This document shows, piece by piece, positions 1 to 12,200 of a stretch of 64,000 bases of DNA. The stretch is taken from positions 21,577,743-21,641,742 of the forward strand of contig OZ022256.1 in NCBI GenBank assembly GCA_963978905.1, written 5' to 3'. The position numbers and the translations under genes are program-made. Position 1 is the stretch's first letter. Each line of letters opens with the position of its first letter. Source of the stretch: Trichostrongylus colubriformis (Eukaryota > Nematoda > Chromadorea > Rhabditida > Trichostrongylidae). The notes beneath the pieces were generated by a model. The model searched no databases and had not been told where the DNA came from. It was given only the letters and a program-made list of their open reading frames with translations.

Positions 1-320
1 CTCCTTGCTCCATTCAGTGACTCCGGTCTCATACTCCTTTCTCTGAATGAGTAGTTTTGAAGAGAAATAATTTGAGAAGAATTGGCTTTTAGTAGTGGTC
101 ATCTCTAGATAGCTGAACTGTTTTTAATGTCACTGCAAACGATAATAACATCAAAACTATAATACCTACTGGATTCGTACTCAAATTATTTGCTGTAGGT
201 GATTTTCTAAGCGAAAACGAATCGAATGAGGAATGGAAAGCGAAAATTTCAGCATCTGGCACAGCAGTTTGCGTTGATTGGGTTGATAATTGTCTTACTT
301 TGGAAAGATCACGAGAAGTA
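1..320. other. No recognisable gene
   Basis: AT-rich sequence with only short ORFs that show no domain. It ends in the TA dinucleotide that flanks the mariner derivative starting at 321. Confidence 0.4.
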
Positions 321-858
321 TTAGGTTGTGTACAGATTAATTGCGTTTTTTTGCACATCAATTTTTGACTTACTGTTTTTTTGTGTATTATTCATTCAGT
401 GTTTATATTAATGCACATCATTTTGAAGCTTATTTAATGGTTGATCGTTTTTTGATTTTCGTTTGTCTCAAAATTCATTCTACTGGAATTTCAGGCCGAA
501 TGTCTAAGATGCTCCCTAAGAAGCAGGAGCATTTGAAACCAGAGTTTAGTACTGCGAATTGGAGGGACGTCTGGTCCCCATGCTTTCACAATACTTTCAT
601 GAGCTCCACAGCTTTGCGTCCAAGTTTGAACTCTTGAAGCAAAATGATACGAATGTGCTCCTTAGAGAGCATTTTAGACATTCGGCCTGAAATTCCCGAA
701 GAATGAAATTTGAGAGAAACGAAAATCAAAAAAACCATCAACCATTAGATAGGCTTTAAAATGATGTACAACGATATAAACATTGGATGAATAATAACAA
801 AAAAAGTAAGTTAAAAATTGATGCGCGAAAAAAAGCAATTAATTTGTACACAATCTAA
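321..858. mobile_element. mariner-derived foldback element (two 5' ends)
   Basis: Both ends carry the same mariner-type terminal repeat: TTAGGTTGTGTACAGATTAA at the left, and its near complement ending CAATCTAA at 858. A TA lies on each side (319-320 and 859-860), the target duplication of Tc1/mariner elements. The inverted arms are long, about 200 bases (321-530 and 660-858). Each arm holds the 5' end of the element up to the start of the transposase gene, so two 5' halves are joined head to head and the transposase middle and 3' end are gone. The TIR resembles Hsmar1/cecropia-type mariners; the subfamily is an inference. Confidence 0.7.
520..681 (-). pseudogene. mariner transposase N-terminal fragment
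   Basis: On the minus strand from an ATG at 681 the translation starts MSKMLSKEHIRIILLQEF and continues with a LGRKAVE stretch, typical of the first helix-turn-helix of mariner transposases. A stop in this frame is followed, in the next frame, by KAWGPDVPPIR and LWFQ, which continue the same domain. Only the N-terminal DNA-binding part is present; the catalytic DDD domain is absent. It lies at the junction of the two inverted arms of the element at 321-858. It cannot encode a working transposase. Confidence 0.6.
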
Positions 859-860
859 TA

Positions 861-1980
861 ATTCGGTTGAGTGCTCAGTGTATAATTAGAAGTGTATGTA
901 GCGCCGTGGTGAGTTGTGAAAATGAAATCACTTTCGCAGCTCATCGCGAACTTTTTTTCACGCTCCCTGGTATTTCACTACCAAACAAAACCAAGCACAG
1001 TCCTCTGCCCCTATTGATCGCTGCTCGATCATAGCCGCGGCTTGGAGTCGTGTCGGTACCAGGAGCGCCACTAGTTTATTGAGCTTGAATGAGGCATTTC
1101 ATGATGCACCACTCTCCATCGCTTTGAATCTCTTGACGTCTTTTATAGCTAGCATGTCTTCCTCATCCGAGCATACATATTGCCTTCCCTGGTAACTGTG
1201 CACGTACAGTGTTGGTTTGTTTCGGCTTCTGTAGATACAGCTGTCAAATTTGTTGTGGTGCATCTAGCACAGCGTTCAACGCGCAGCCTCTTTTTCCTTG
1301 CCGCTGAAAACTACCTAGCTCTTGTGGCTTTTGAAAATTGTATGGCCGTAACGAGCCTGATGGCGTATTGTCTGAAAGTTGAGCTTCTACAACACCACCT
1401 GTTAAATATGGTGTCACTCACAGAGTAACTTCTTTTTTTCCACTCAACATAGAAGCAGGCACACTTCGTTTTGCTGCTCGAGCGTACATTACGATCCTCC
1501 CGACCCTCGACCATTGTACATGGTCCCATTCCTGATGGCGGTTAACATCCACTTTGTTGCGATGGTTTCAATGTCCATTTTGGAATTCTCAAGAAATCCT
1601 CAGGATGCACGTTGACAACTCTGACTTTCTCGTCCACCCCTAATCACCGTATGGCAAACAAATTTGGAAGATCGTCGCGGAGCTACTATGCAAATGTGTC
1701 CTTTCAGATACTATCGATTTTCATTTGTCCTTATGTTTGCTATAAAGCAACACCCGTATCAACCCTGACAAGCATTCAATACATTTGGTTGACGTTGCAT
1801 CGGAATGCACCTGAGCACACAATGCAATACCACCACTACGAGCGCGAAACACCCACTCCACAAGCAACACAATATCCCTTTCATCATTTTTTGCTTATTC
1901 CACATTCATATCGTTGATACAAATCAAAAGAAAGAGAAGTATGTGGGTGGAACTATTTCCAGTCGTGTGATTGTTCATCC
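861..1980. other. No recognisable gene
   Basis: Short ORFs on both strands show no domain or splice-supported exon. I see nothing definite here. Confidence 0.35.
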
Positions 1981-2529
1981 ACGGATCCCTTTCACCGAGG
2001 GGCTTCTCTCGCTGAGGTTCTCGAGCCGTTACGTGGCCTGGCTAGCGCGTCCCAAATTGGCGGATAGGGGGTAGTTAGTCGCGGACTAAAAGCCACCACG
2101 TACTTGTCCTGAGACGCTGGTGGATTCAGGGGTTTGACTCCCTGCTTCTGCTGTGCTGGGCTGATTAATAATCTCTGCATCCGTGCGGACGTTTTTTGCA
2201 TACGTGTGGAGGCGTTCGGTATAGTGCAGTTGGCATCCTGCATTCGGTCCAGCCGAGAGCTTGCATTTTAGCGACGGGGAGGTACGTGAGAGGCGGTCCG
2301 GGGTCGCCCTCAATAAATAAACCCCAAGTCTATTTCGGCAGTAGCAAACTACCCGGATACCCAACCCCCAAAATAGAGCCTGGCAGATACTCGTGAGACT
2401 TTATCTTGTAGAGCACAGCTGTAAGGATGGGCCATGAGCTTCATTTCCCTTAACCTGAGGGACCGCAATACGGAACGTTGGTAGAACCGCTCGCGGGAGG
2501 TTATTAGAATCTCAGGGCTACAACAGGCT

Positions 2530-3780
2530 GCCTAAATCAAAAACTAAGATAAGGATCCGCACTTTCAACGCAAGAACACTTGTACCGAAAGCGTGTGCCG
2601 GAGAACTGTTGATGCAAGCCAAGAAGATCAAGTAAAACGTCATCGGACTGACCCAGACAAGGAGGCACCACCAACTACACGCCGTTTACGAGAATGGCGA
2701 AGAACCGTTCCTCAAGACATGCGACAGGGGCTGTGGGCATTATCGCCAGCGCGCTTTTGGCCATGAACCTCGATTCGCATGAAGATCTGACAAGCCGAAT
2801 AGGTCGCCTGCGATTCAAAGATGTTATTCAGTTCTGGCCTTGACCATTTCAATATCAGGCTACAGCGAGGAGGAACTCGAAATTTTATTTGGATTTGAGG
2901 AAGCCCTCTAGAGATGACCATACCTTCTTCGAAGTCATCGTCGGCGATTTCAACGCTAAGATCGGCACTAAAAGAACGGATAACAACTTCACATCGGGAC
3001 TGAAGGCACGAGGCTTTCTGAATTCATTCTTACGATGAACTTCATCCGTGATAACCTCCACGGCTCTAAATGCTCTCTCACCTACGACGGACTAGGGAGT
3101 CTTCTGGGGACACTTCCATGACGAGATTGACCACACCATCTTCAATCGAAGGTCTTGCCTGACCGACATTGCTGTTCTACTAAAGTTTTATAAGGGGTCA
3201 GACCATCGACTCATCCGCGCAAGATTCCTCTTTTCGATACATGGATAGAGCATAGAGATTACCAATTTACGTCCAAGCTCGCTAAGCTGTGCAGAGAGGC
3301 GATAAAAAAGATCTGAAGGAGACAAGGGCGGCTGTGCTGGCTGAAGCAGCAGAGGCTGGGACGAGCATCCACAGTGCTTGCCGAAGTTTCGTCAGCTGTC
3401 GGACGAAGATAACCGGTCTCCGGCTTCCGGACGGTACAGTTACTGCTTTTCGAAGGGCAATGGAGGAGGTCACGGAATCCGACTTCTACTCGGATCTCGT
3501 CGATAGCCATGTCCACTTGTCTAGAAGCAATTTGAAGCATGATGGATATATCATTCCTTCAGTTCTCCCTTGTGAAGTCCGACACCTCCTTTAGTCGGTA
3601 AAGAATGGTACAGCGCCGGCCCCAACAGGATCGGACCGGACCATCTGAAGAATATACCGCCAGTTATTGTCGAAACTGTGGCCTGACTCTTCACACGCTA
3701 CCCGTCGGAATGCGATGCCCACCTCGAACCAGCAGGACTGTGTTGCTATATAAAAAGGAATATCCACTTAAGTGATACAG
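2530..3780 (+). pseudogene. RTE-type LINE relic: endonuclease and start of reverse transcriptase
   Basis: Read on the plus strand with several frame changes and stops, this gives the apurinic endonuclease of an RTE-clade LINE: RIRTFNARTL at the start, VIVGDFNAKIG near 2,935, HDEIDHTIFNRR near 3,120 and GSDHRLIRARF near 3,200. It continues into the linker and the N-terminal RT region (LKETRAAVLAEAAEAGTSI near 3,320, then FYSDLVDSHVHL and LPCEVRH). Homology stops near 3,780, before the RT catalytic core. About 500 bases upstream (2,000-2,530) may be the 5' UTR. Many stops and frameshifts show it is dead. It is the same clade as the copy at 12,842-13,914, and between them they cover different parts of the element. 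Confidence 0.75.
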
Positions 3781-4409
3781 TGATGCAGTTGATAATGGTT
3801 CATTAATGTGCTATGAAATTCTATCACACCCAAGGCTGAGCACTTTGTGCTATTATTGCAAGTGATTTTGCAGCGAAACATGCAGAGCACATCCATTAGA
3901 TTCATGAAATGACACTGCAATTAATTCGTGCCGTCTATTAGTCGCTGTTTTTACAACATTATCACCGTCTAACGACAAAGTTTATTATGCATCCGGTAGA
4001 GCATTTTCTGCTCTACAAAAGAGTTTAAGAATGGAGTAATGTGAAGGCAAAAATCGAGGTCGAATAATATGTATTTGCATTCTAATGTTTGATAGAGCAT
4101 TTCGGCCCTAAGACGCTGTGTTTTTTGCTTTTGACTTTCAATTGTCTGTAGTTTTTGAGTATTAGAAATGGAATAATCAGGAGCCGAAAATCTGCAATTT
4201 CTGTATATCGAAGTCCAAAGAATATGATGTGCTCAACCCCTGCTTGCATAATATGTATGAGGGGAAAAATGCATTGTTGGTCAACTCAATGTAATCATTG
4301 AGAATTCTTTTAGATCCATGCAACTGGTTGGTAAAACCTCGATTTTGACGAAAAGGGGAGATGCAAGGCATAGCTTTTGGCTAAATACTTCATTCCCGAG
4401 TCTCAGGAA
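3781..4409. other. No recognisable gene
   Basis: AT-rich sequence without domain-bearing ORFs or clear repeats. Confidence 0.35.
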
Positions 4410-5600
4410 TATCTCTCCGAATGGAACGCTTCGTCTGTCCGTTCGTCCGTCTCTCTGTCTGTCACAAAATTAGGCGTGGCATGAAATATAACCTGTCAAA
4501 AGGGGGACAAGCTCGGTATGAGCACAGCATGGTCGATGAAGTAGAGAGCACACAAGGACCAAGTTAAGCTTTGCCAACGGTGGCAGGAGCGTGCACTAGA
4601 AATCCCGTTTTCAAGACAAAAGTTATAATTGGGTTTCTATATGACCCAAACGTGGGGAAGAGGTGGATTAAGGTCCTTTGTGATTCTGAAACTCATGGAA
4701 GAGGCCTTGGCACAGTGAGCAGAGCGCACCCCAGTTAGGCGGTCCGCACAAGAAAAATTCATAACTCGGTTCCAACGCGCCCTAGAGTATAGGAAGAAAT
4801 TGAAGATGACCAAGGTCCACGCTATTTTGAACATACTCAAAATGAATCAGAGAGCCGACCACAAATGGTGGGAGTGTCATTGGTCGAATGACACTGCAGA
4901 AATGACAACAATTTATTTCCAGAATGATCTGGAGTCTGGGAAAAAGGGAAGTGATCAATAGTAGCCTTAGCTATGACGAGAAATTTCAAATGTGGGCGAA
5001 ACTTCTGTGGTGGCGGGCGGAAATGGGACGCTATTTGAAAAAAACATGTGGAAATGGGGACAAGTTTGGGATGAGTAGGGCATGGGATAAGAAAGTAAGG
5101 AGCACACATAAACCAAATTGAGCTCCCCACCCCGAAGACGGAGAGTACACTGGAAAATTTGGCCGTCGGACCAAAAATTGCTTGTTCATTTCGAAAATGG
5201 TTCAAACGTGAGGAGGAAATGAGTTAGTTCAGTTATGAGTTTCTGAAAGTCACGGAAGAGGTCTGTACACAGTGGGCGTAGCGCACCCCGAAGCGATCCG
5301 TACGACAAGAATTCATAACTCGGCTCCAACGTAGCTTTCAAACCAGGAGAAAAATCGGCAGAATTGACCAACGTCAAAGCCATCTTGAATATATATTAAG
5401 CGAGCGGGGACCCTCCCGAAGCTGGCGGAGTGTGATATAGTAATGGACACTGAATTCATAGAAGGAAGCAACTCCGATCGACCCACTTACGCTCATGATG
5501 TTACGCGCGCAGCAGCGTGCGCTAGCCCAACTGGTTGAGCAGTAAAAGGATTCAAAGCATGAGTGGCACAAAATCGTGGAGCTGAATACGCTCTATCGAA
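4410..5600. repeat. Two diverged direct copies of a dispersed repeat
   Basis: Copy 1 (about 4,410-4,850) opens with AACGCTTCGTCTGTCCGTTC and a GTCC/GTCTGTC-rich stretch. Copy 2 (about 4,980-5,390) repeats the same order of blocks: GGGACAAG, GATGAG, AGAGCACACA, then CACGGAAGAGG, CACAGTG, GCGCACCCC and CATAACTCGGCTCCAACG. They diverge by many substitutions and indels. The same opening is found near 32,660, and the GCGCGCAGCAGCGTGCGC block near 5,505 recurs in altered form near 33,560. No protein is encoded. Confidence 0.55.
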
Positions 5601-5953
5601 TGTGTATGTAAGCGCTCTCTTTAATCACGATAGCAGCGGAAGAAGTGTAGAAACCGAAAGTGAAATTCCTGCTATGTACTATTTTCTCAAACTCTAAAAA
5701 CAGCAAACAGTTAAGCGATCAGAAATATGTACAAACACCAACTTTCTGTAGAGATGAAAAAGCTCCTTCAAAAACATGTGAGCAGTTACTTTAACCTCGA
5801 CGATGGATGAAGATGAGTAAGAAGAGATGATAGAGGTGCGAATTTTTCCTTTCAGCAAACTCTGTTTTTGAACTTCATATATACTCAAGGATCAAAGAAT
5901 TCAAAAACATGTAATGCCATTTTAAAGAGCAGAAGAAGCATATTTTTCGAATA

Positions 5954-7003
5954 TTGGGTCATCCCAAAAGTAGAGTCGCTTTTTTTCCAGCGAAATTTTT
6001 TCTCATAAAGTTGCAGGTTTGTGTGGCATTTCATATATCACACGAAAGAGGTTTTCCCGCTATACAAATGGACATGTTCATTTTTTTGTACGTCATAATG
6101 GAGCCGATCTTCAGACTGGCGAAGCGGTTGACTTAGTCGACAAAATTTGACCAAACCGGTAATTAATTGAAACACTACCTTTCACTTCGGGAAAATTGAT
6201 GAATCATGTGCCTCATATTTACGCCCCTTTACGCGACCTATAAGTCCCTCTATAAGTTCCACAAATTGATTGCTTGAGAGGTCACCTCGCGCTTTATACA
6301 ACTTTGGTTTTTCCGCCACAACTCGGTGATTTTTGGCAATTTCTTCAAATCACGGCAAGAAAATCTTTTCAATCACTTAGTTCAAAGAAAGGTGAAACGT
6401 CAAGTAGAAGTAAGGGGTAGTGATGGGGAAGCATAATTTACCGGATTCCTTGCACATCCGTTGAAAAAATAAATTGTGAAATAATGTCATCTGGGCTCTA
6501 ATGACATGGTTTTGAAATCCAATCTGAATCGCAGCCAAAACAAAATCAAAACAGATTTTCGATAAAGCAGAAAAAATCCTTGCTACTGGTTCCTAAAGCA
6601 ATGCTGAGCAAGGGATTTTAAACGAAAAATTTTATCGTAAATAAATGTGGGTGCTTTCGAAAAAAGGAATTTAGAAAAATAACGACGCGAGTAATCGACT
6701 AAACAATTAATGGAATTTGTAGAAGAGGTCGAGGCCAAGTACGGCACACATAATTCGCTGATTCTCCTCAAGTGAAATATAGTGTTTTAATTAATTGCCG
6801 GTTTTGTCAATTTTTGTCAATTGGACCTACCTCCTGGCCAGCCTGAGAATCGGTCTCATTTCATCATATTCAGAAATTGTGTGCAACATATTGTAGAGCA
6901 GAAAAGTCGCTCTCGAAAGATGTGTAAAATGGCGCACCAACTTGCAAATCTATCACAAAAATTTTCGTTCGTAAAAAACGACATTACTTATGGAATGTCC
7001 CAA
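5954..7003. mobile_element. mariner-like relic with imperfect terminal inverted repeats
   Basis: The left end TTGGGTCATCCCAAAAGTAG (5,954, preceded by TA) is matched by the complement of CATTACTTATGGAATGTCCC ending near 7,003, with similar flanking runs (GTCGCTTTTTTT against GTAAAAAACGAC). The length of about 1.05 kb is close to that of mariner-family elements. I could not assemble a transposase from the interior, so it is either old or internally deleted. The right flank is TG rather than TA. Confidence 0.45.
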
Positions 7004-8379
7004 TGCATTTATAAATCCTGTCGAAGGATGGCGAGAATGTTGTGAAATACAGGGAATAAAAAACGGCACGAATGTTTTGCGCAGCCTAATACAATATCTT
7101 CCCGAAGTATTGCAAGCATCCAAAGCTGCAAAGCACCATAAATGATAGAATTTGGGCTTCATGCTGAATCGAAAAAATGTGAGTGCATTAATTTGATACG
7201 GACATAGTCATTGTTTTTATAATACTCGTTGTTTGGACATCCACTGTTTTTTGCAGACTTCCGAGAAAAATGAACGGGCTGTTCATTGAGTCGCTAAACC
7301 AAGTACCTTAAACGGAGGGAGACACATTTGCCATAATTGTAGCAACCTTCTGTGAATCAGGATTACAAAATCCATGTTTTGTATAGCTTCGGAGCACAGT
7401 TTTGTGAAACTCAGCAAGATTAGCCCAACAGTCTAGAGACCTGATCGTGCTCTTTACGGATATTAATTTGATTATATCGGCGCAAACCCGAGCGGTTGTC
7501 CTTGGTTTCCTATGGCACAGTGCACAGATGGCCTATGAGCTGCAGCTGCGATTTTTTGAGCCCTCCTCAGAAAAAAGATCCTCAGGGCAACCTTATAATG
7601 CTCATCGTGGAGCTAAATACTAAACTCTTACTTGAAAATGGGTATTTTGATGCACTTTACAAGACTGGAGTTTAAAAGAAAACAAGACATTGAGTAAGGG
7701 AAAAAGAGAAAGCTGGAATTGGTTTTTTCTGACACTCTGACTCAGGCTTCGATAACCACACAGACACGATCATCAGCGAGGCAACAGTTAAGATTAGTTC
7801 TTTTCGAATGTGTCAGTAGTGGAATAAGCGAAGCATCTGTTTAGACCTGTAATAGCCGATGGAAATGGCGTTCATAGAGATTATGATGCTGTCGCACCAG
7901 TCATGCAACATTTTTAACGTTTCTACTGATTTCACGGCTCTCGTACTAAGCATTCTACTGAATTATAGCGTGCTCCAGCGATTTTTCAATGTCTAAGAGG
8001 TGTTCTCGCTACAATGTAGCAGGAGTCGACTTGAATTCAATTTATAATTTAGTACAAGTACATATCTCTAAGATCTTGAATAAAGGAATTACCCCTGGAG
8101 TCGATTACTTGGCTAATTCGTTACTTCGGAAAAGTAGGAGGCCATGGAGGCATAGGTAGCAATGCTTTAGCAAAGAAGAAGTTGGGAGCCTTTGCCGATA
8201 AAGGAGTGGCTGCTGTTTTTGGGGTTCGCTACGTGCAGTTTCTGCAGTAGAGACTTTTGTTACGTTTGCTTTTGTGGCTTTTTCATACATTTGTCAAGAT
8301 CGATCAACTTATTAGTGGGGTATGCAGAAGAGGTCGGGACAGGATAAGGTATTGGCAGTCTGGTCAACGTGTCCACTGA

Positions 8380-8505
8380 ACCGAATAGTTCGCCAGCCTA
8401 AAAGCCAGCTTTATTTTGAGGAAATCAAAAATCGCATGTAACGTTTTGTAGATTAGAAAGACGAAAGAATTTTGAAAAGCGGCATTACCTATAAAATGAC
8501 CCAAT
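8380..8505. repeat. Solo right end of the 5,954-7,003 mariner-like family
   Basis: The stretch ending GGCATTACCTATAAAATGAC then CCAATATA resembles the right end of the element at 7,003, and similar sequence (AGAAAGACGAAAGAATTTTG) lies inside it. No matching left end was found between 7,004 and 8,380. Confidence 0.35.
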
Positions 8506-9076
8506 ATATTAACACGCAGTATGAAGCCCATTCGATTATGATCTGCTGAAATTGATGACACCGTTTTGAACGAGATGGTCACTCATTTACGCAACAAACA
8601 CAGACTTCTACCGGTTTTGTGAGCTGCATATGGTTCTCGCAACTCGAAAAAGTTGCTGAAGGTATGTTTAGCTATGGGCAAAAGCTATGGTCCCAAACGA
8701 CATCACTCTCATTATAACAACATAAGAATCCTTTACACATCTATTGCTTATTGCCCTCCATCAACCGTGAAACGAACTCAGCAAAGTTAAGGGAGTCACA
8801 CCCCAAATTCTTGAGAAACTGATTTGATGAGACCATGCTATAGCAAGGATTCAAAGACAATTAAGATAAGGCTATCAGATGACAAATATACAAGCGGGAC
8901 CCCTGCGAACCTATTTTCTTTGACTATGTGCTGAAACCTAGCTTAATCAGTCACGGCTTCCTTTCAACATCTGCGATTCATGAGATACCAGATCCGCAGC
9001 ACAGGCAGAAGAAAAGCCTCAAGATATCTAAGGCATTCCCAGCCATATTAAAGATCAAAGTGAATGATGTTAGGGG

Positions 9077-9221
9077 ATGCCTGATACATCGTCCGTCATC
9101 GTTGTTGTTCTACTTCTTCTAATTTCACTACTGCTTCTCAACTTATTCGTCGCTGACGATTCTGATGTAGCAACTGCAATTTTTAGTCAAAGACTGGAAC
9201 GAGACTGTGATTGCAAAGAAG
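9077..9221 (+). CDS. GT92 gene, first exon (signal anchor)
   Basis: An ATG right after a TTAG|GGG acceptor-like site opens [20 protein letters not shown] and continues through NLFVADD to a cysteine pair (DCDCKE). This is a short cytoplasmic tail and one hydrophobic segment, as expected for a Golgi type II enzyme. The exon ends at a GTGAGC donor in phase 1. The acceptor just before the ATG could serve spliced-leader trans-splicing. Linking this exon to the gene rests on position and character, and on a similar fragment at 25,596 beside other GT92 remains. Confidence 0.6.
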
Positions 9222-12200
9222 GTGAGCGTTAGATCTCATTGCGTCATGACCTGACCAACTACTGCTTCCACGCCTCCAAACTACTGCTGTTGTACGATGA
9301 TTCACGTTTTCATGCTGCACTTCATGTCAGAAAGATCAAAAACACTGGGCATTGTCATTTTTTGACTCAGCACTCGAAAATGACAAAATTAGGGCCTCCT
9401 GACGTCTGTCCTTAAACGGGATTACCGCGTGGAAAAGAGCCCTCGAATCAGTTCCCGCATGAATGGTATTATAAGGAACTCTGGGATATCACCCGCTTCC
9501 TCATGTCATCCTCTCCTTTATCATTGGAATTTCTCTCCTTTCGTATCCGGGTTCTCCCACGAGCGCGTGGGAAGCTGGCGTATGCGTGCTGAGCGGGCGT
9601 GTGCAGCGCGGCTTCCTGCCAGCTTGGTTTGAGTAGCTTTACTCTAGGTCGGACAGTGAGTCACGACAATACACATTTCTTCACTAAAGAACAACTTTTA
9701 TCTATCTAAGGAGCACAATATGTGAGCTGATTCATGTTAATGTGCACTGATATTTGAATTTACCTTGTGGAACGCGAAAAACCGGCGGAACTTTCCTTTC
9801 AACCTAATAGAATATGAAAACACTATGTCTCAAGCATCAGCGCTGTTTCATTTTCTCGCAATCTAATCAAAGAAGCGTGCGCTGCTAGCTGCGTCTTCAC
9901 TTTGGTTTCTCTACAGGAGCCATCTGACTTGGAGTTCTTCAGAGGGTAATGAACGAGGATGAATGAGAAGCCCTCTGACCTGTAGAGGTACAAAGTGGCG
10001 GCTTGAAAGTTTTACTCCTTCGAAAGCGAAGCCTTCGAAATGTCGACCAGTCGAACCTTTCCGTATATTCTACCGGGAACAGAGGAGTGAACAAATTTCA
10101 GCATGCCTAAATTTGAAGACCACTGCTCACATTATCTGTCCGTCAGGATTTCAAACGACATTACTACTAGACTTTGAAATTTAGAATCGGCAAGCTTTTT
10201 TGTAGAGCTCGACGGTGTGATTTCAACGGAAGCGAAGTACCGGGCGAACTGGGAATGCTGAGTGACTATCTTGAAAAAACCAAAATTGCGTGCTCGAGCT
10301 GCTTCCTAAGTTCGCCGACCTTCAATGGCATAATGTGGAATGGCAGGACCGTTTGTTGAGCATGTCAGGATAGAAATACCTTTTGGTCCCTTTGGTCTGT
10401 TCATTGTTTGCTTTAACACGGACCGAAGCAATGTAGACGCTTTTCTTGAACAACAAGGCGGTGAGCTTTTTCGCCAATGGAGTTCGTTTAGAGCCTGCAT
10501 TCACCCTCTATATATAGGCTGCTTGATAAAATTATCTTCACAGACCTAGACCCTTAATTAATATAATTTTTTTCAAGATCTATGTAGGCTTGAAAACATT
10601 TTGTATTCAAAAATGCGAGCAAGATCCTTCTCGACTGCTTACAGATGAATATAAAATTTTTCCTGCCTCCTTCACATCCAAATGGATGGCCGTCATTCTT
10701 ATCAGTTTGTGAGCTATGCCCGGAGAAGATTTGCAGAAAACAGTTTAGGAGCACATTTGTTTTCAACGTCTCTCCCACTTGTGGCGAACCTGTCGCAAAG
10801 CTCTGCACGAGAAAAGACTGGAGCGATACCGAGACTCGAATGGTACTACGAACTAATGAGACGCGGTATTGGGAAAAAGGTTGGATAACAATTTTCTGCG
10901 ACACGCCGTCGTACTACAGGCATTGTTCAGAAATCGCGAGTAGGGGGAACAGGTGATCACACGAAAAGGGTAAAATGCGCGGAAAAGGCGATTTGACGAT
11001 TAGGCTATCAAGCCAAGAGGATAAGATACGTATCGTCCGAGCAAATGAGAGCCTGATCGGGTGATCGTACAATCGTCTAACCGAATTCTATCGTTTTTAT
11101 TTTGCCTGATCGTATGATCACCCAACCCCATAAAAAGCATGTGCAATCGCTAAATCTGAACACTACCTTATATAATTTTTGTTTGGTAACTAATTATTAT
11201 TGATTGCCGCATGTTAAAGGGCGGTCCGAAGATGAATATTTCGCTCGTTGCCGCTTATGAGTATCCTGATCAAATCAATGTTATGATAACGTCTAGGAGC
11301 AAATACGGGTTAGTTAAACACATCAAAGTTGCAAGTCCATTGCTGGGAGCAGATTCCAGTGCATCGTCTCCGCTCAGTGTTATATGTATGGAGAAAAGAG
11401 GCCTTGAAGGTCTGTGTAGCATATCGATGCACGTCTGGCATAATGAGGAACTATGGAATCATATATTTCAAAGCATCGGAGATAACGACACACTACATAA
11501 AACTGGGGTTTACCAACAGCTGTCACACAGTTTCTATTCTGGTCTGCAAGTTCAAAACTTCAACAACTGGTGAACTAGTCGCGCGGCCATCTAGGCCTCA
11601 TGTCAGGCAGCATTTTCAGGGCAGCCCGATCAACTTTTTCAAAGAGTGGACTGTTTTGATTCGCGACCTGTGACTTGTAGACCAAGAGATTAATCGGAAC
11701 TAGAGGGTTTCTTCCCCAAAATGTAGATCACGGGTTGTAGAAAGTTACAGTGCTAACCATGTCGTCAATCGTGTAAGGAGGATCTCACCCTGATAGCGCG
11801 GCGGTAGTGCTCTTCTGTTATGCTCAAGTTTACAGATGATAATTTCTGTGCATTTTCAGCATGAAATCCTTTACCTTCACCAAGATGCGCGGAACCTCTG
11901 CATTAGTCTTTTGAGATATTTTATGCAAGACCTGCTGTTATAATCACGGTTGATTTCAACTAGGACACTTTCTTTGGAGTAATCCGCGATTAACGAGAAA
12001 AGAATCGAGCTGATGATCAACATTGCTGCCAGTGTTTGCGAAGAAATTTTCCGGCTGCAAATTTTCTTCAGATGATTCCATCTATATAAGGTATGATAGA
12101 CTGATAAGGCGATTTGAATAAAACAATCTAGCCGCTGTAAATTTCACTCTCGGTTTGGAGAGGGAGAAGTTTCGGGTTGATGAGCCACTTTTCATGAAGA

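Noticed and set aside
10340..10956. ORFs considered as the missing N-terminal exon of the GT92 gene
   Set aside because: None shows a GT92 N-terminal landmark or gives the phase needed to join 9,221 to 11,220.
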